From: an uncultured Rickettsiales bacterium
Lineage (GTDB): Bacteria; Pseudomonadota; Alphaproteobacteria; Rickettsiales; UBA1997
DNA length: 11,450 nucleotides
Reading direction: 5' to 3'
NCBI GenBank assembly: GCA_944390875.1
Contig: CALXRO010000078.1
Span: 1 to 11,450, forward strand
Part shown: in pieces, positions 1 through 7,217 of the stretch
How positions within the stretch are numbered: the stretch's first letter is position 1
How the letters are laid out: the number at the start of each line of letters is the position of its first letter
Notes under the pieces: model-generated
What the model saw: only the letters and a program-made list of their open reading frames with translations
What the model was told of the DNA's origin: nothing
Database searches by the model: none
Position numbers and translations under genes: made by a program

Positions 1-399
1 CAAGCAGAAAAATTTGATATGTTAGAACTTCAAAAATATGTAGGAAAGGATATAGGATTGTATGCTGGTATTATTAGTTATATTGCAAATAATAAAGAAA
101 TTGGAATAAATAAAGATAATATAAATAATGTAATAAGTATTACTCAAAATGATAAAGAAATAGATGATAAAAATAAAAAAAATGAAATAATTCTTGAAAC
201 ATTTAGTAGCCCAGAATTTAATAGACAACTCTTAAATAATAAGGATAATTGTATGAGTATGGCAGTTGGTAAAGAAAAACAATTGGCTAAAGAAATGGCT
301 TTGGGTTGTTTAGGGGGAATAAGTCATGTAACTAAAATAAGATTAGGGCAAAAGCTTCTGGAACAAGAAAATTCCAGGAGTATAAGCTGTTGGAATTAA
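1..399 (+). CDS. C-terminal part of an unrecognised protein (5' truncated by window edge)
   Basis: The reading frame is already open at base 1 (it reads QAEKFD before the first Met at 19), so the gene most likely starts upstream and only its last 132 codons are visible. I do not recognise the family. The middle is rich in Asn, Lys, Ile and Asp, typical of low-complexity coding in A+T-rich genomes. The last third (about GKEKQLAKEMALGCLGG onward) is better mixed, with a Gly/Leu/Ala-rich helical stretch and two Cys residues, and could be the end of a folded domain. The gene ends at a TAA inside a cluster of short inverted repeats (356-397), so its last dozen codons may have been altered by insertion or recombination. 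No signal peptide or membrane segment is visible in this part. A surface or effector protein of a host-associated bacterium is possible but unsupported. Confidence 0.55.
   Translation, partial: QAEKFDMLELQKYVGKDIGLYAGIISYIANNKEIGINKDNINNVISITQNDKEIDDKNKKNEIILETFSSPEFNRQLLNNKDNCMSMAVGKEKQLAKEMALGCLGGISHVTKIRLGQKLLEQENSRSISCWN
356..397. repeat. Overlapping short inverted repeats at the 3' end of the first gene
   Basis: TTCTGGAA (356-363) can pair with TTCCAGGA (372-379), giving an 8-bp stem with one G-U pair and an 8-nt loop. The second arm can instead pair downstream: AATTCCA (370-376) with TGGAATT (391-397), a perfect 7-bp stem with a 14-nt loop. The two hairpins share 372-376 and exclude each other. 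No T-run follows, so this is not a standard intrinsic terminator. It lies in the last codons of the first gene and just before its TAA. Confidence 0.4.
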
Positions 400-664
400 C
401 TAACATATTCATTGTAGGATAAAATATAAATTAATTGTATTGTTAGGCGTAAAAGAAGTTTAGATGTTTTTAGTTTTTATTTATTATATTAATAATATAT
501 ATTAAAATCTCAAAATATAAATAAAATAAAGAAATAAATAATACTAGATTTATTATAAATTAATAATTATTTTTTTATTCAATATTTATCAATTTATATA
601 CTTCCACTAACTGAATAAATATAAGAAATTCTTTTTTATATAGAAATATTTATTTAGTTAAAAT
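400..664. other. Non-coding A+T-rich intergenic stretch
   Basis: This 265-bp stretch has stops in all frames and no recognisable coding, tRNA or other RNA gene. It is dominated by runs of A and T with many trivial A/T palindromes (for example AATAATTATT near 562). The only structure that stands out is the long inverted repeat at 608-660 at its right end. It presumably carries the promoter of the 91-aa gene at 665, but A/T content makes -10-like hexamers so common that I do not assign one. Confidence 0.5.
608..660 (+). repeat. 15-bp inverted repeat ending 4 nt before a start codon
   Basis: Arm 1 is TAACTGAATAAATAT (608-622) and arm 2 is ATATTTATTTAGTTA (646-660). They pair over all 15 positions as RNA, with a single G-U, around a 23-nt loop. 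The stem ends 4 nt before the ATG at 665, so in a transcript through this region it would cover the usual ribosome-binding position. It could be a regulatory hairpin, a protein-binding operator, or a remnant of a palindromic repeat. The arms are A/T-dominated, which raises the chance-occurrence rate, but length and position are notable. Confidence 0.5.
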
Positions 665-940
665 ATGGAAGAAAATTTTCTTGATTTCTTGCACATAAGT
701 GATCTGTGTCCTGAAAAATCTTTATGGAAAGCAGTAATATTACAAGCATTTATTGATCTTAAAAATAATTCTAAAAAGAAAATAGCTAATACATATAGAG
801 TTAAAGCAACACTTTGGTTTAATATGAATAATAGAGATTTTTTGACAACATGTAATTATGCAGGATTGGATCCAGAATATGTTTGGACTAAAGCTAGTTT
901 TATAAAGGATAGAAATTTTGAGATGAGGGTGGGGAGGTGA
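665..940 (+). CDS. Small conserved hypothetical protein (91 aa), Rickettsiales-like
   Basis: This is a soluble 91-aa protein with no signal peptide or membrane segment. Its visible core is SLWKAVILQAFIDL (about residues 19-32), then KATLWFN (about 47-53), DFLTTC (about 58-63) and AGLDPEYV (about 66-73). From memory this order (W..VILQA.iD, A..WF, DF..C..AgldP.yV) matches small conserved proteins of unknown function in Rickettsia and relatives, with similar proteins in alphaproteobacterial prophages. That is recollection, not a search. The ATG at 665 is used because it is the first start after the non-coding stretch; no Shine-Dalgarno sequence precedes it, and the inverted repeat 608-660 ends just upstream. 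The 3' end is unusually G-rich and contains GGAGGTGA (933-940) overlapping the TGA stop. The gene converges on lgt with a 43-bp gap. It could be a DNA-binding or phage-derived factor; function is unknown. Confidence 0.7.
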   Translation: MEENFLDFLHISDLCPEKSLWKAVILQAFIDLKNNSKKKIANTYRVKATLWFNMNNRDFLTTCNYAGLDPEYVWTKASFIKDRNFEMRVGR

Positions 941-983
941 GATTGGCTTAGTTGCATTATATTGTATATATTTACTGATTCTA

Positions 984-1787
984 TTAGTTTTTTGACTTTT
1001 TAGAATTTAATAAAAATAAAATATATAAGCCAGCTATTATTAAAGGCAAAGACAATATTTGGCCCATGGTTACATTATTAAATAGTATAAAACCTAGCTG
1101 ATAATCAGGTTCTCTAAAAAATTCACAAAATATTCTAAATATTCCATAGAATATCAAGAATAAAGATGAATTTAAGCCTTTTGTCTTTAATTTATTTTTT
1201 TTTGTTATAAACAGCATTATAATAAACAAAACTACCCCTTCCATAGTAGCTTCATACAATTGGCTAGGATGCCTAGGTAGAGCATCTGCAGTAGGGAATA
1301 TCATGCTCCATGGTACATTTGTTGGCCTACCATAAAGCTCCAAATTAATAAAATTTGCTAACCTTCCAAAAAAAAGAGCTATTGGGGTTGATATTGAAAT
1401 AACGTCAGTGAACCTTAAGAAATCTATTTTATATTTTTTACATAAATATAATGTTGATAAAAGGACACCTAAAAAACCCCCATGAAATGACATACCACCT
1501 TCCCATATTGCAAATATTTTAATTGGATTTTCGAATATTTCTTTGATATTGTAGACTAAACAATAAGCTATTCTTCCACCAATTATAATACCTAAAACTT
1601 CAAAAAATACAAAATCATCGTAAAACTTTTCATCACCAAATTTTAAATTAAACTTCTTGTCAAAATATTTTGTAAATTTATAAACAAAAATAACACCAAA
1701 TATATATGCTAAAGAATACCATCTTATATTTAATCCAAAAAAACTTATAGCATTAGGATTAAATAATGGTAAAAATATTTGTAGCAT
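984..1787 (-). CDS. lgt: Prolipoprotein diacylglyceryl transferase Lgt
   Basis: Lgt is an inner-membrane enzyme that transfers diacylglycerol from phosphatidylglycerol to the lipobox cysteine of prolipoproteins, the first step of lipoprotein maturation. The 267-aa product has the expected multi-pass profile and family length. Visible landmarks are the N-terminal IRWYSLAYIFG (about 21-31), GGRIAY (70-75), GGMSFHGG with His102 (97-104), the Lgt signature GRLANFINLELYGR (141-154) containing the conserved Arg142, HPSQLYEA (173-180), and the C-terminal CEFFREPD. In the signature, Ala144 sits where Gly is more common (GRxGNF), a mild change. Its ATG overlaps the glmU stop by one base (TAATG on the minus strand), suggesting translational coupling. 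Likely substrates encoded in this window are the CsgG/FlgT-like lipoprotein and the probable LptE. The assignment is firm. Confidence 0.97.
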   Translation of the reverse strand: MLQIFLPLFNPNAISFFGLNIRWYSLAYIFGVIFVYKFTKYFDKKFNLKFGDEKFYDDFVFFEVLGIIIGGRIAYCLVYNIKEIFENPIKIFAIWEGGMSFHGGFLGVLLSTLYLCKKYKIDFLRFTDVISISTPIALFFGRLANFINLELYGRPTNVPWSMIFPTADALPRHPSQLYEATMEGVVLFIIMLFITKKNKLKTKGLNSSLFLIFYGIFRIFCEFFREPDYQLGFILFNNVTMGQILSLPLIIAGLYILFLLNSKKSKN

Positions 1788-3130
1788 TATTTTTCTCCCA
1801 TTTTTTTCCTATATCTAATCATTCCTTGATCTAAGTTTTTTTGTTCTGATCTTGAAATAGCTATTGCTCCATCAATAACATCATTTGTTATAACACTACC
1901 AGCTGCGGTCATTGTGTTATTTCCAATATTAATTGGTGCAATTATAATGGTGTTTGAGCCTATAAATGAATTATTACCAATTTTCGTTTTTGATTTTGTA
2001 TATCCATTGTAATTGCAAGTTATTGTGCCTGCCCCTATGTTTGTGTTATCTCCAATTTCAGTATCTCCAATATAACTAAGATGATTGATTTTAGTACCAT
2101 TACCTATTGTAGATTTTTTTATTTCACAGAAATTACCTACTTTACAATTATTTTTTAAAACAGTTCCAGGTCTTATCCTTGCAAATGGTCCAATTGTAAC
2201 ATTGTTGTTTATTTCACAATCTTCTAAATATGAAAATGATTTTATAACTGTTCCACTTTTAATTTTGACGCCATTGGCAAAAAATACATTAGGTTCTATT
2301 GTGACATCGTTTTCTATTATTGTATCATAGGAAAAATATACAGTGCTTGGTTCTTGTAATGTTACACCAGACAACATAAATTCCTGTCGCTTTTTATCTT
2401 GGAATATTTTTTCGGCAACAGCTAATTCATTCCTTGAGTTTACACCCATTACTTCATTTTCCATTGCTATATAGTATACACATTTAAGCTTTTGTTCGTA
2501 AGCAATTTTTATTATGTCTGTTAAATAATATTCTCCACTTGCATTTTTGTTATCTATTCTTTCAAGTAAGTTTTTTAGTAACTCTGCATTCTTAATTACA
2601 TATATTCCTGCATTACATAATGGGTTTTTTCTTTCTTCTTCTGTGGCATCTTTAAATTCAATTATACTTTCTAAATTATTATCCGCATTTATTTTAAATC
2701 TGCCATATTTATTGGTTGTATCTTTTGTATAAAAACCGAGTGCAACTATCGATACATTTTCTTCATAAATTCTTTTAATCATTTTTGTGTAAGTTTCACT
2801 TTCTACAAGTGGCATATCTCCATATGTTATGAGTACTGGGTTGTTTATGTTTGATATAATATCTATGGCTGTTTTTGTTGCATCTCCAGTGCCTTTTCTT
2901 TCTTTTTGTATTACTAATTTTTCTTTATCACTTAGACATTTAGTTATATCTTCATTATTTTCCTCAGATACAACTATAATGGTTTCTTTTGTATCTATTT
3001 TTTCTACTGTTTTTATAATATGTGAAATTATTTCAAGACCGGCAATTTTATGCATTGGTTTAGAAATATTTGATTTCATTCTTGTACCCTTCCCGGCTGC
3101 AAGTATTATTGTTGTTACTTCTTTGCTCAT
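1787..3130 (-). CDS. glmU: Bifunctional UDP-GlcNAc pyrophosphorylase / glucosamine-1-P acetyltransferase GlmU
   Basis: GlmU acetylates glucosamine-1-phosphate and then uridylylates it to UDP-N-acetylglucosamine, the cytosolic precursor of peptidoglycan and lipid A. The 447-aa product has both domains. The N-terminal nucleotidyltransferase shows LAAGKGTRM (10-18), KGTGDA (79-84), YGDMPL (103-108) with the metal-binding Asp105, and CNAGIYV (172-178). The C-terminal left-handed beta-helix shows hexapeptide repeats from about 260, then RPGT (320-323), NHLSYIGD (349-356) with the expected catalytic His350, and NIGAGTITCNYNG (364-376). Two small departures are visible: Asp83 where His is usual (GTGHA) and Asn375 where Asp is usual (NYDG). 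The start is ATG 3130. It is the first gene of a two-gene unit with lgt and is divergent from the acidic-protein operon across a 76-bp gap. Carrying glmU suggests the cell makes its own UDP-GlcNAc. Confidence 0.97.
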   Translation of the reverse strand: MSKEVTTIILAAGKGTRMKSNISKPMHKIAGLEIISHIIKTVEKIDTKETIIVVSEENNEDITKCLSDKEKLVIQKERKGTGDATKTAIDIISNINNPVLITYGDMPLVESETYTKMIKRIYEENVSIVALGFYTKDTTNKYGRFKINADNNLESIIEFKDATEEERKNPLCNAGIYVIKNAELLKNLLERIDNKNASGEYYLTDIIKIAYEQKLKCVYYIAMENEVMGVNSRNELAVAEKIFQDKKRQEFMLSGVTLQEPSTVYFSYDTIIENDVTIEPNVFFANGVKIKSGTVIKSFSYLEDCEINNNVTIGPFARIRPGTVLKNNCKVGNFCEIKKSTIGNGTKINHLSYIGDTEIGDNTNIGAGTITCNYNGYTKSKTKIGNNSFIGSNTIIIAPINIGNNTMTAAGSVITNDVIDGAIAISRSEQKNLDQGMIRYRKKMGEK

Positions 3131-3150
3131 AATTTTATTTTAATATATTC

Positions 3151-3178
3151 TTGAAAAATCCAAAATATTGTTTATTCT
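3151..3178 (+). promoter_or_regulatory. Candidate sigma-70 promoter for the acidic protein-hflKC operon
   Basis: TTGAAA (3151-3156) is spaced 16 bp from TATTCT (3173-3178) in the short gap between glmU and the plus-strand operon. Transcription would begin near 3185, upstream of the ATG at 3207 and downstream of the alternative TTG at 3168. If real, it supports the ATG start. The -10 box matches the consensus at 4 of 6 positions, and A+T-rich DNA gives many such matches, so support is weak. Confidence 0.3.
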
Positions 3179-3206
3179 AAGACAAGTTAGAAAAAACATT
3201 AAGATA

Positions 3207-4460
3207 ATGTCAGTAACAATTTTAATTGCAAGTGCATTTGTAAGTTTTATTGTGAATGTTATCATAGACAAGTTCACATCAAATAAAGGAATTAATGATG
3301 AAAGTTCAGATTTTAAAAGTGAAACAGTAGACAACTTAAATACTAAGTTTGATACACTATCTATAAAAATAAATGACTTATTTAAAGTTTTAAAAGATGA
3401 CAGTACGAAAGGAGCGATTTCTGAAACTAACACATATATAAAAGCAATAATAAACGAAGTTGCTACAGTAAAGAAAAGTTTAGATGCTATCTCAGTTAGT
3501 GAAAATAGAGAAAATATTGATTATAGTGAACAAATATCAAATTTAGAAAATAAAATAGATGAGATTAATGATAACGTTTTAAAAAAATTTAATTATCTGG
3601 AAGATATTATAAAATCAATTGATACTAATAAAAAAGAAAGTTCTGATACAAACTTAAATGATAGCAATGAAGAAAAAGTTGAAAACACTGATGATGATAC
3701 ATTTGAATATGTGGAAAATCACGAAGAAACTGAAATTAGTGATGATAAAGATGAAGAAGATAAAGAGAATAATGAAATTGCGAGAGATAAGGATGAAATA
3801 GATACTGAGTTTAATCCTGGTGAAATTGATCTTGAGACAACGCCGATAGAAGCTATAGTTGAAAATCAAAAAACTGAGGAAAATTCTAATACAATTGATA
3901 ATTTTATTGATCAAAGTACTGAAGAAAATGAAAATAAAATAGAAGAAGAATCTAGTGAATTATCAGATGAATCATTGAATAACGAAGGAAATATTATTGA
4001 TGAAGAAAATAAAGACGACGATACAAAAACTGAAGATAATAACGAAGAATCTTTTAGTGAAATAGAAAAGAATGATAAAATTAAAGAGGAAGAAGAGGAA
4101 GAAAATTCTGGAGATGAAGTAAATGAGGATGATGACAAAATTGAAGAGGAAGATGATATAGAAGATGAAAAAGAAGATAAAGAAAATGAGGAAAGCGAAG
4201 AAAAAGAATATGAAGAAGAATATGGAAAAAATGATGAAGAGGAAAAGGAAGATGAAAAAGAAGTAGAAATAAATACAGAAGATTCAGAAGAAATTACAAG
4301 TCAAGAATCTGAAGAATCCGCTGATACTGAAAATGAAGATGTAGATGAAAAAATAGATTCTGATATTGATGAGAAATCAGAAGAACCAAAACAAGAAGAA
4401 GATCTTGCAACAAAGATAAAAAGGCTAAAGGAGAAGCTTAACGCACCAACAGAAAATTAA
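3207..4460 (+). CDS. Membrane-anchored, extremely acidic low-complexity protein (417 aa)
   Basis: I do not recognise a family. The protein has one hydrophobic segment right at its N-terminus (about residues 4-20), then about 130 residues with heptad-like hydrophobic spacing and predicted coiled-coil character (for example SEQISNLENKIDEINDNVLKKF), then about 230 residues dominated by Glu and Asp with Ser, Asn and Lys, almost surely disordered. It closes with a short basic amphipathic helix (ATKIKRLKEKLNAP). An in-frame TTG at 3168 would add 13 residues rich in Arg and Lys (RQVRKNIK). That matters: with the extension the positive-inside rule puts the acidic tail in the periplasm, while from ATG 3207 the topology is ambiguous. 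I chose ATG because it is the standard codon and a weak promoter lies between the two; neither start has a clear Shine-Dalgarno. It begins a run of tightly spaced genes, 18 bp before hflK, so a role beside HflKC is plausible but inferred. Confidence 0.8.
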   Translation: MSVTILIASAFVSFIVNVIIDKFTSNKGINDESSDFKSETVDNLNTKFDTLSIKINDLFKVLKDDSTKGAISETNTYIKAIINEVATVKKSLDAISVSENRENIDYSEQISNLENKIDEINDNVLKKFNYLEDIIKSIDTNKKESSDTNLNDSNEEKVENTDDDTFEYVENHEETEISDDKDEEDKENNEIARDKDEIDTEFNPGEIDLETTPIEAIVENQKTEENSNTIDNFIDQSTEENENKIEEESSELSDESLNNEGNIIDEENKDDDTKTEDNNEESFSEIEKNDKIKEEEEEENSGDEVNEDDDKIEEEDDIEDEKEDKENEESEEKEYEEEYGKNDEEEKEDEKEVEINTEDSEEITSQESEESADTENEDVDEKIDSDIDEKSEEPKQEEDLATKIKRLKEKLNAPTEN

Positions 4461-4478
4461 TAAATATAAACTGTATAT

Positions 4479-5501
4479 ATGTCTAATAAATTTGATAAAA
4501 ACCCATGGGATGATGAAAACGAAGAAAGTAGAAACAATAATGATGTTAATGATTTAAATAATATAATTTCATCAAAAGTTGTTTCTATAAAATTAGATGT
4601 TTTAAATATAATTTTTATATGTATAATATTATGGTTAATGCTTGGATTTTGTAAGATAAATACAAATCAAAAGGGTGTTGTTCTTTACTTTGGAAAATTC
4701 TATAGAATCTTAGAGCCAGGATTAAATTATGTATTACCAACACCTATAAGTAAGTTATACAAAGTTCCCGTAACAAATATAAATAAGGAAGAATTTGGTT
4801 TTAGAACAAAGAATGGTTCACAAGTTAGTGTTGATAGTGAAAGTTTGATGTTGACTGGTGATGAAAATATAGTTGATATAGATTTTGAAGTTCAATGGCG
4901 TATTAATAATGTAAGTGATTATTTATTTAATATACAACAAAATAAGCTAACAATAAGAATGGCAGCTGAAAGTGCAATGAGAGAGATTATAGCAAAAAGA
5001 AAAATAGATGATGCCTTGGCTGGTAAAAAATCTGATATAGAGCATGATGTTGAAGAGCTTCTACAAAATATATTAGATAGTTATTCAAGTGGTATAGAAA
5101 TAGTATTAGTTCAACTATTAAGAGTCGATCCACCTTCAGAAGTTATTGATGCCTTTAGAGATGTACAAACTGCAAAAGCTGATAAAGAAAGGGAAATTAA
5201 TGAAGCAGAAACATATAAAAATGATATAATTCCAAAAACAAGAGGACAAGCTGAGGAAATAATAAAACAAGCTGAGGGTTATAAAGAAAGTGTTATTGCT
5301 AAAGCTCAAGGTGAAACTTCAAGATTTTCAAAAATGTATGAAGCTTATTTAAAAAATCCAAAACTAACAAAAAAGAGAATTTATCTTGAAAGTGTTGAAA
5401 AAGTTATGCAAGATGTTGATAAGATTTTTATAGATAAGAAACTGTCTAGTGGGCTTTTAAAACATATAAATATTGATGGTGGTAGGGATAATGAAAAATA
5501 A
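4479..5501 (+). CDS. hflK: SPFH/band-7 protein HflK, FtsH-modulating subunit
   Basis: HflK pairs with HflC in a large inner-membrane SPFH assembly, mostly exposed to the periplasm, that encloses and modulates the FtsH protease. The 340-aa product has a cytosolic N-terminus with the HflK-type KNPWDD (7-12), one membrane segment (about 40-58), then NQKGVVLYFGKFYRILEPGL (63-82), the start of the SPFH domain. Near its end come DPPSEVIDAFRDVQTAKADKE and GQAEEIIKQAEGYKESVIAKAQGE, the characteristic alanine/glutamate-rich HflK helix. The usual glycine-rich N-terminal stretch is replaced by a short acidic Asn-rich one. It starts 18 bp after the acidic gene without a clear Shine-Dalgarno, and its last 11 bp overlap hflC. 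Many alphaproteobacteria place a DegP-type protease after hflKC; here that place is taken by two unusual envelope proteins. Confidence 0.96.
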   Translation: MSNKFDKNPWDDENEESRNNNDVNDLNNIISSKVVSIKLDVLNIIFICIILWLMLGFCKINTNQKGVVLYFGKFYRILEPGLNYVLPTPISKLYKVPVTNINKEEFGFRTKNGSQVSVDSESLMLTGDENIVDIDFEVQWRINNVSDYLFNIQQNKLTIRMAAESAMREIIAKRKIDDALAGKKSDIEHDVEELLQNILDSYSSGIEIVLVQLLRVDPPSEVIDAFRDVQTAKADKEREINEAETYKNDIIPKTRGQAEEIIKQAEGYKESVIAKAQGETSRFSKMYEAYLKNPKLTKKRIYLESVEKVMQDVDKIFIDKKLSSGLLKHINIDGGRDNEK

Positions 5502-6345
5502 AAATGCAAAAATTATTTTAATACTGATCCTATTATTTATACTTGTAAATTCAGTATTTACACTTCATCAGACACGACAAGCGATTGTTTTACAATTTGG
5601 AAAACCTGTTAGGGTAATAAAAAATTCTGGTTTACATCTGAAAATACCATTTATTGAAAATATTATGGAATTTGATAATAGACTTCTTGATTTAATAGTA
5701 ACAGATAAAGAGGTGATAGCATTAGATCAAAAAAGACTTATAGTTAATGCCTTTGCTAAATTTATAATTGAAGATTTAGTAAGTTTTTATAATAGTTCAA
5801 GTTCTGGAAGAAATTTATTTTTACAACTGAGTAATATATTGGAATCAAGCCTTAGACAAGTTGTTGGTAGTTTTAATATGGTTGATTTACTTTCTGAAAA
5901 AAGAACACAAATAATGCAAGAAATTGAAGATGAAACAAATAAAAGAGTAAAGGAATATGGTATAAAAATCGTTGATACAAGAATAATAAGAGCTGACTTG
6001 CCTAAAGAAAACAGTGAAGCCATTTTTAGAAGAATGCAAACTGAAAGAAATCTTGAAGCAAAATATATCAGGTCTGAAGGTCTAGAGGAAGCTAAAAAAA
6101 TTAAGGCTAATGCTGATAAAGAATGTACAATAATATTAGCTGAAGCTAAAAAAGAGGCTGAATTAATAAAAGGCGAGGGTGAATTTACGGCAGCTAATAT
6201 TTATAATAAAGCATTTGGAAAAGATCCTGAATTTTATGAATTTTATAAAACTATGGAAATTTATAAAAATACGGTTTTAAAAGAAAATAGCAAAGTTATT
6301 ATCAGTCAAGATAATCTTGTATATAAAAATCTTATCGGTAATTAA
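5491..6345 (+). CDS. hflC: SPFH/band-7 protein HflC, FtsH-modulating subunit
   Basis: HflC alternates with HflK in the HflKC-FtsH complex. From ATG 5491 the 284-aa product begins MKNKNAK followed by a membrane segment (about 7-24), then HQTRQAIVLQFGKPVRVI and GLHLKIPFIENI, typical of the HflC SPFH domain. The distal helix carries RADLPKENSEAIFRRMQTER and the alanine-rich KANADKECTIILAEAKKEAE repeat, then FGKDPEFYEFYKTMEIYK, a strong HflC signature. Upstream in-frame TTG (5473) and ATG (5476) codons exist, but 5491 gives the normal short N-terminus and follows AGGG (5484-5487), although the spacing is tight. The start lies inside hflK (11-bp overlap), implying coupled translation and balanced stoichiometry. 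The stop overlaps the next gene's start as TAATG. Confidence 0.96.
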   Translation: MKNKNAKIILILILLFILVNSVFTLHQTRQAIVLQFGKPVRVIKNSGLHLKIPFIENIMEFDNRLLDLIVTDKEVIALDQKRLIVNAFAKFIIEDLVSFYNSSSSGRNLFLQLSNILESSLRQVVGSFNMVDLLSEKRTQIMQEIEDETNKRVKEYGIKIVDTRIIRADLPKENSEAIFRRMQTERNLEAKYIRSEGLEEAKKIKANADKECTIILAEAKKEAELIKGEGEFTAANIYNKAFGKDPEFYEFYKTMEIYKNTVLKENSKVIISQDNLVYKNLIGN

Positions 6346-7217
6346 TGAAATCTAAAAAATTATTTTTCATATTTTTACTTATCATATTTAATATAAGTAT
6401 GGTTAAGGCCAGTATACCTGATTGGTATGAAGAAACATTAGATAGTGATGACACTCATTTTTACGGTATTGGGGATGGATCTAATATGAATGAAGCTATT
6501 TTAACTGCATTAGAAAATATAAGGAATCAGATAACATTTAATAATGACGAACTTCGTATAAATTTTCCAAATTATGAAATAGAAAAAGTTGACAGAGACG
6601 GGAAACATTTTTATATACTGTTAAGTATAGCAAAATCAGAGCTATTTAATCAACAAATTAAAGACTTAGAAGAAGTTAATAATATAATAAAGAATGAAAT
6701 GAATTTTATAAAAGATAAAAATGATTACATAAAAATAGTAAAACTTAATAAAATAATTAGATTTATAACTATAGCAAAAAATAAGGCAGAAACCATTAAA
6801 TTAATAGGCAAATTTGATGAAAAAAAATACATTAATTTCTATAATTCAATTGAAAAAGATAAGAATGATATAATAAAAGATTTTAAACTTAAATTAGTTA
6901 TATTAGATAGCTCATTAATCAATCTTAAAGAACATATTTACAAACTTTTAGAAAAAAATAATATTGAAATAAGCGATGAATCTGATAATATACTATATAT
7001 TGATTCTTTAATAAAAAAAGAAGAAATGGGTAAGAAATTTTTTGTAAATATGATACTTAGGCTAAAATTAGTTTGTAAAGGTAAATTAGTAAACTACAAT
7101 AGTTACATTTATGAATCAGAATCTGATTCAAGTTTTTATAATGCTATTGAATCATGTATAGAAAAATTCAAAAATGATATTGAAAGTAATGATATAGGAT
7201 TTTTATATGATAAATAA
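6345..7217 (+). CDS. Secreted LPP20/FlgP-like periplasmic protein (290 aa)
   Basis: The N-terminus is a clear Sec signal peptide: MKSKK, a hydrophobic core, and a likely cleavage after VKA (residue 22). There is no lipobox cysteine, so the mature protein should be soluble or outer-membrane associated without a lipid anchor. The mature start SIPDWYEETL followed by THFYGIGDGSNMNEAILTALENI (37-59) resembles the LPP20 family (P-W, then Y-GxG, then eA..A...i), which includes the Vibrio/Campylobacter flagellar protein FlgP and Helicobacter LPP20, although those are usually lipidated. The C-terminal part (about 115-290) is Lys/Ile/Asn-rich with alternating beta-like strands and is unassigned. It overlaps hflC by 1 bp (TAATG) and the following lipoprotein gene by 11 bp, so it is almost certainly co-expressed with both. 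The LPP20 call is by motif pattern only and is moderate. Confidence 0.75.
   Translation: MKSKKLFFIFLLIIFNISMVKASIPDWYEETLDSDDTHFYGIGDGSNMNEAILTALENIRNQITFNNDELRINFPNYEIEKVDRDGKHFYILLSIAKSELFNQQIKDLEEVNNIIKNEMNFIKDKNDYIKIVKLNKIIRFITIAKNKAETIKLIGKFDEKKYINFYNSIEKDKNDIIKDFKLKLVILDSSLINLKEHIYKLLEKNNIEISDESDNILYIDSLIKKEEMGKKFFVNMILRLKLVCKGKLVNYNSYIYESESDSSFYNAIESCIEKFKNDIESNDIGFLYDK

Noticed and set aside
552..580. A/T hairpin followed by a T-run, considered as an intrinsic terminator for the first gene
   Set aside because: The stem (AATAATTATT) is short and wholly A/T, so it would not form a stable terminator, and similar patterns occur throughout this stretch by composition.
400..664. Possible tRNA, small RNA gene or riboswitch in the non-coding stretch
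   Set aside because: No cloverleaf, no conserved GTTCRANYC arm and no recognisable aptamer core could be found; only A/T-rich palindromes are present.
941..983. Search for a bidirectional terminator between the 91-aa gene and lgt
   Set aside because: No G/C-containing stem of useful length is present in this 43-bp gap.
2829..3143. 104-aa plus-strand ORF antisense to the start of glmU
   Set aside because: It lies opposite well-conserved GlmU codons, its hydrophobic composition is what the complement of such coding yields, and it has no ribosome binding site or family resemblance.
4084..4103. Purine-rich GAGGAAG runs inside the acidic gene, considered as Shine-Dalgarno sites for an internal start
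   Set aside because: They are the natural result of consecutive Glu codons, and no plausible in-frame start with a distinct domain follows.
3911..4138. Minus-strand ORF rich in Ser and Phe inside the acidic gene
   Set aside because: It is the complement of GAA/GAT-rich Glu/Asp codons, which automatically gives Ser/Phe/Leu runs.
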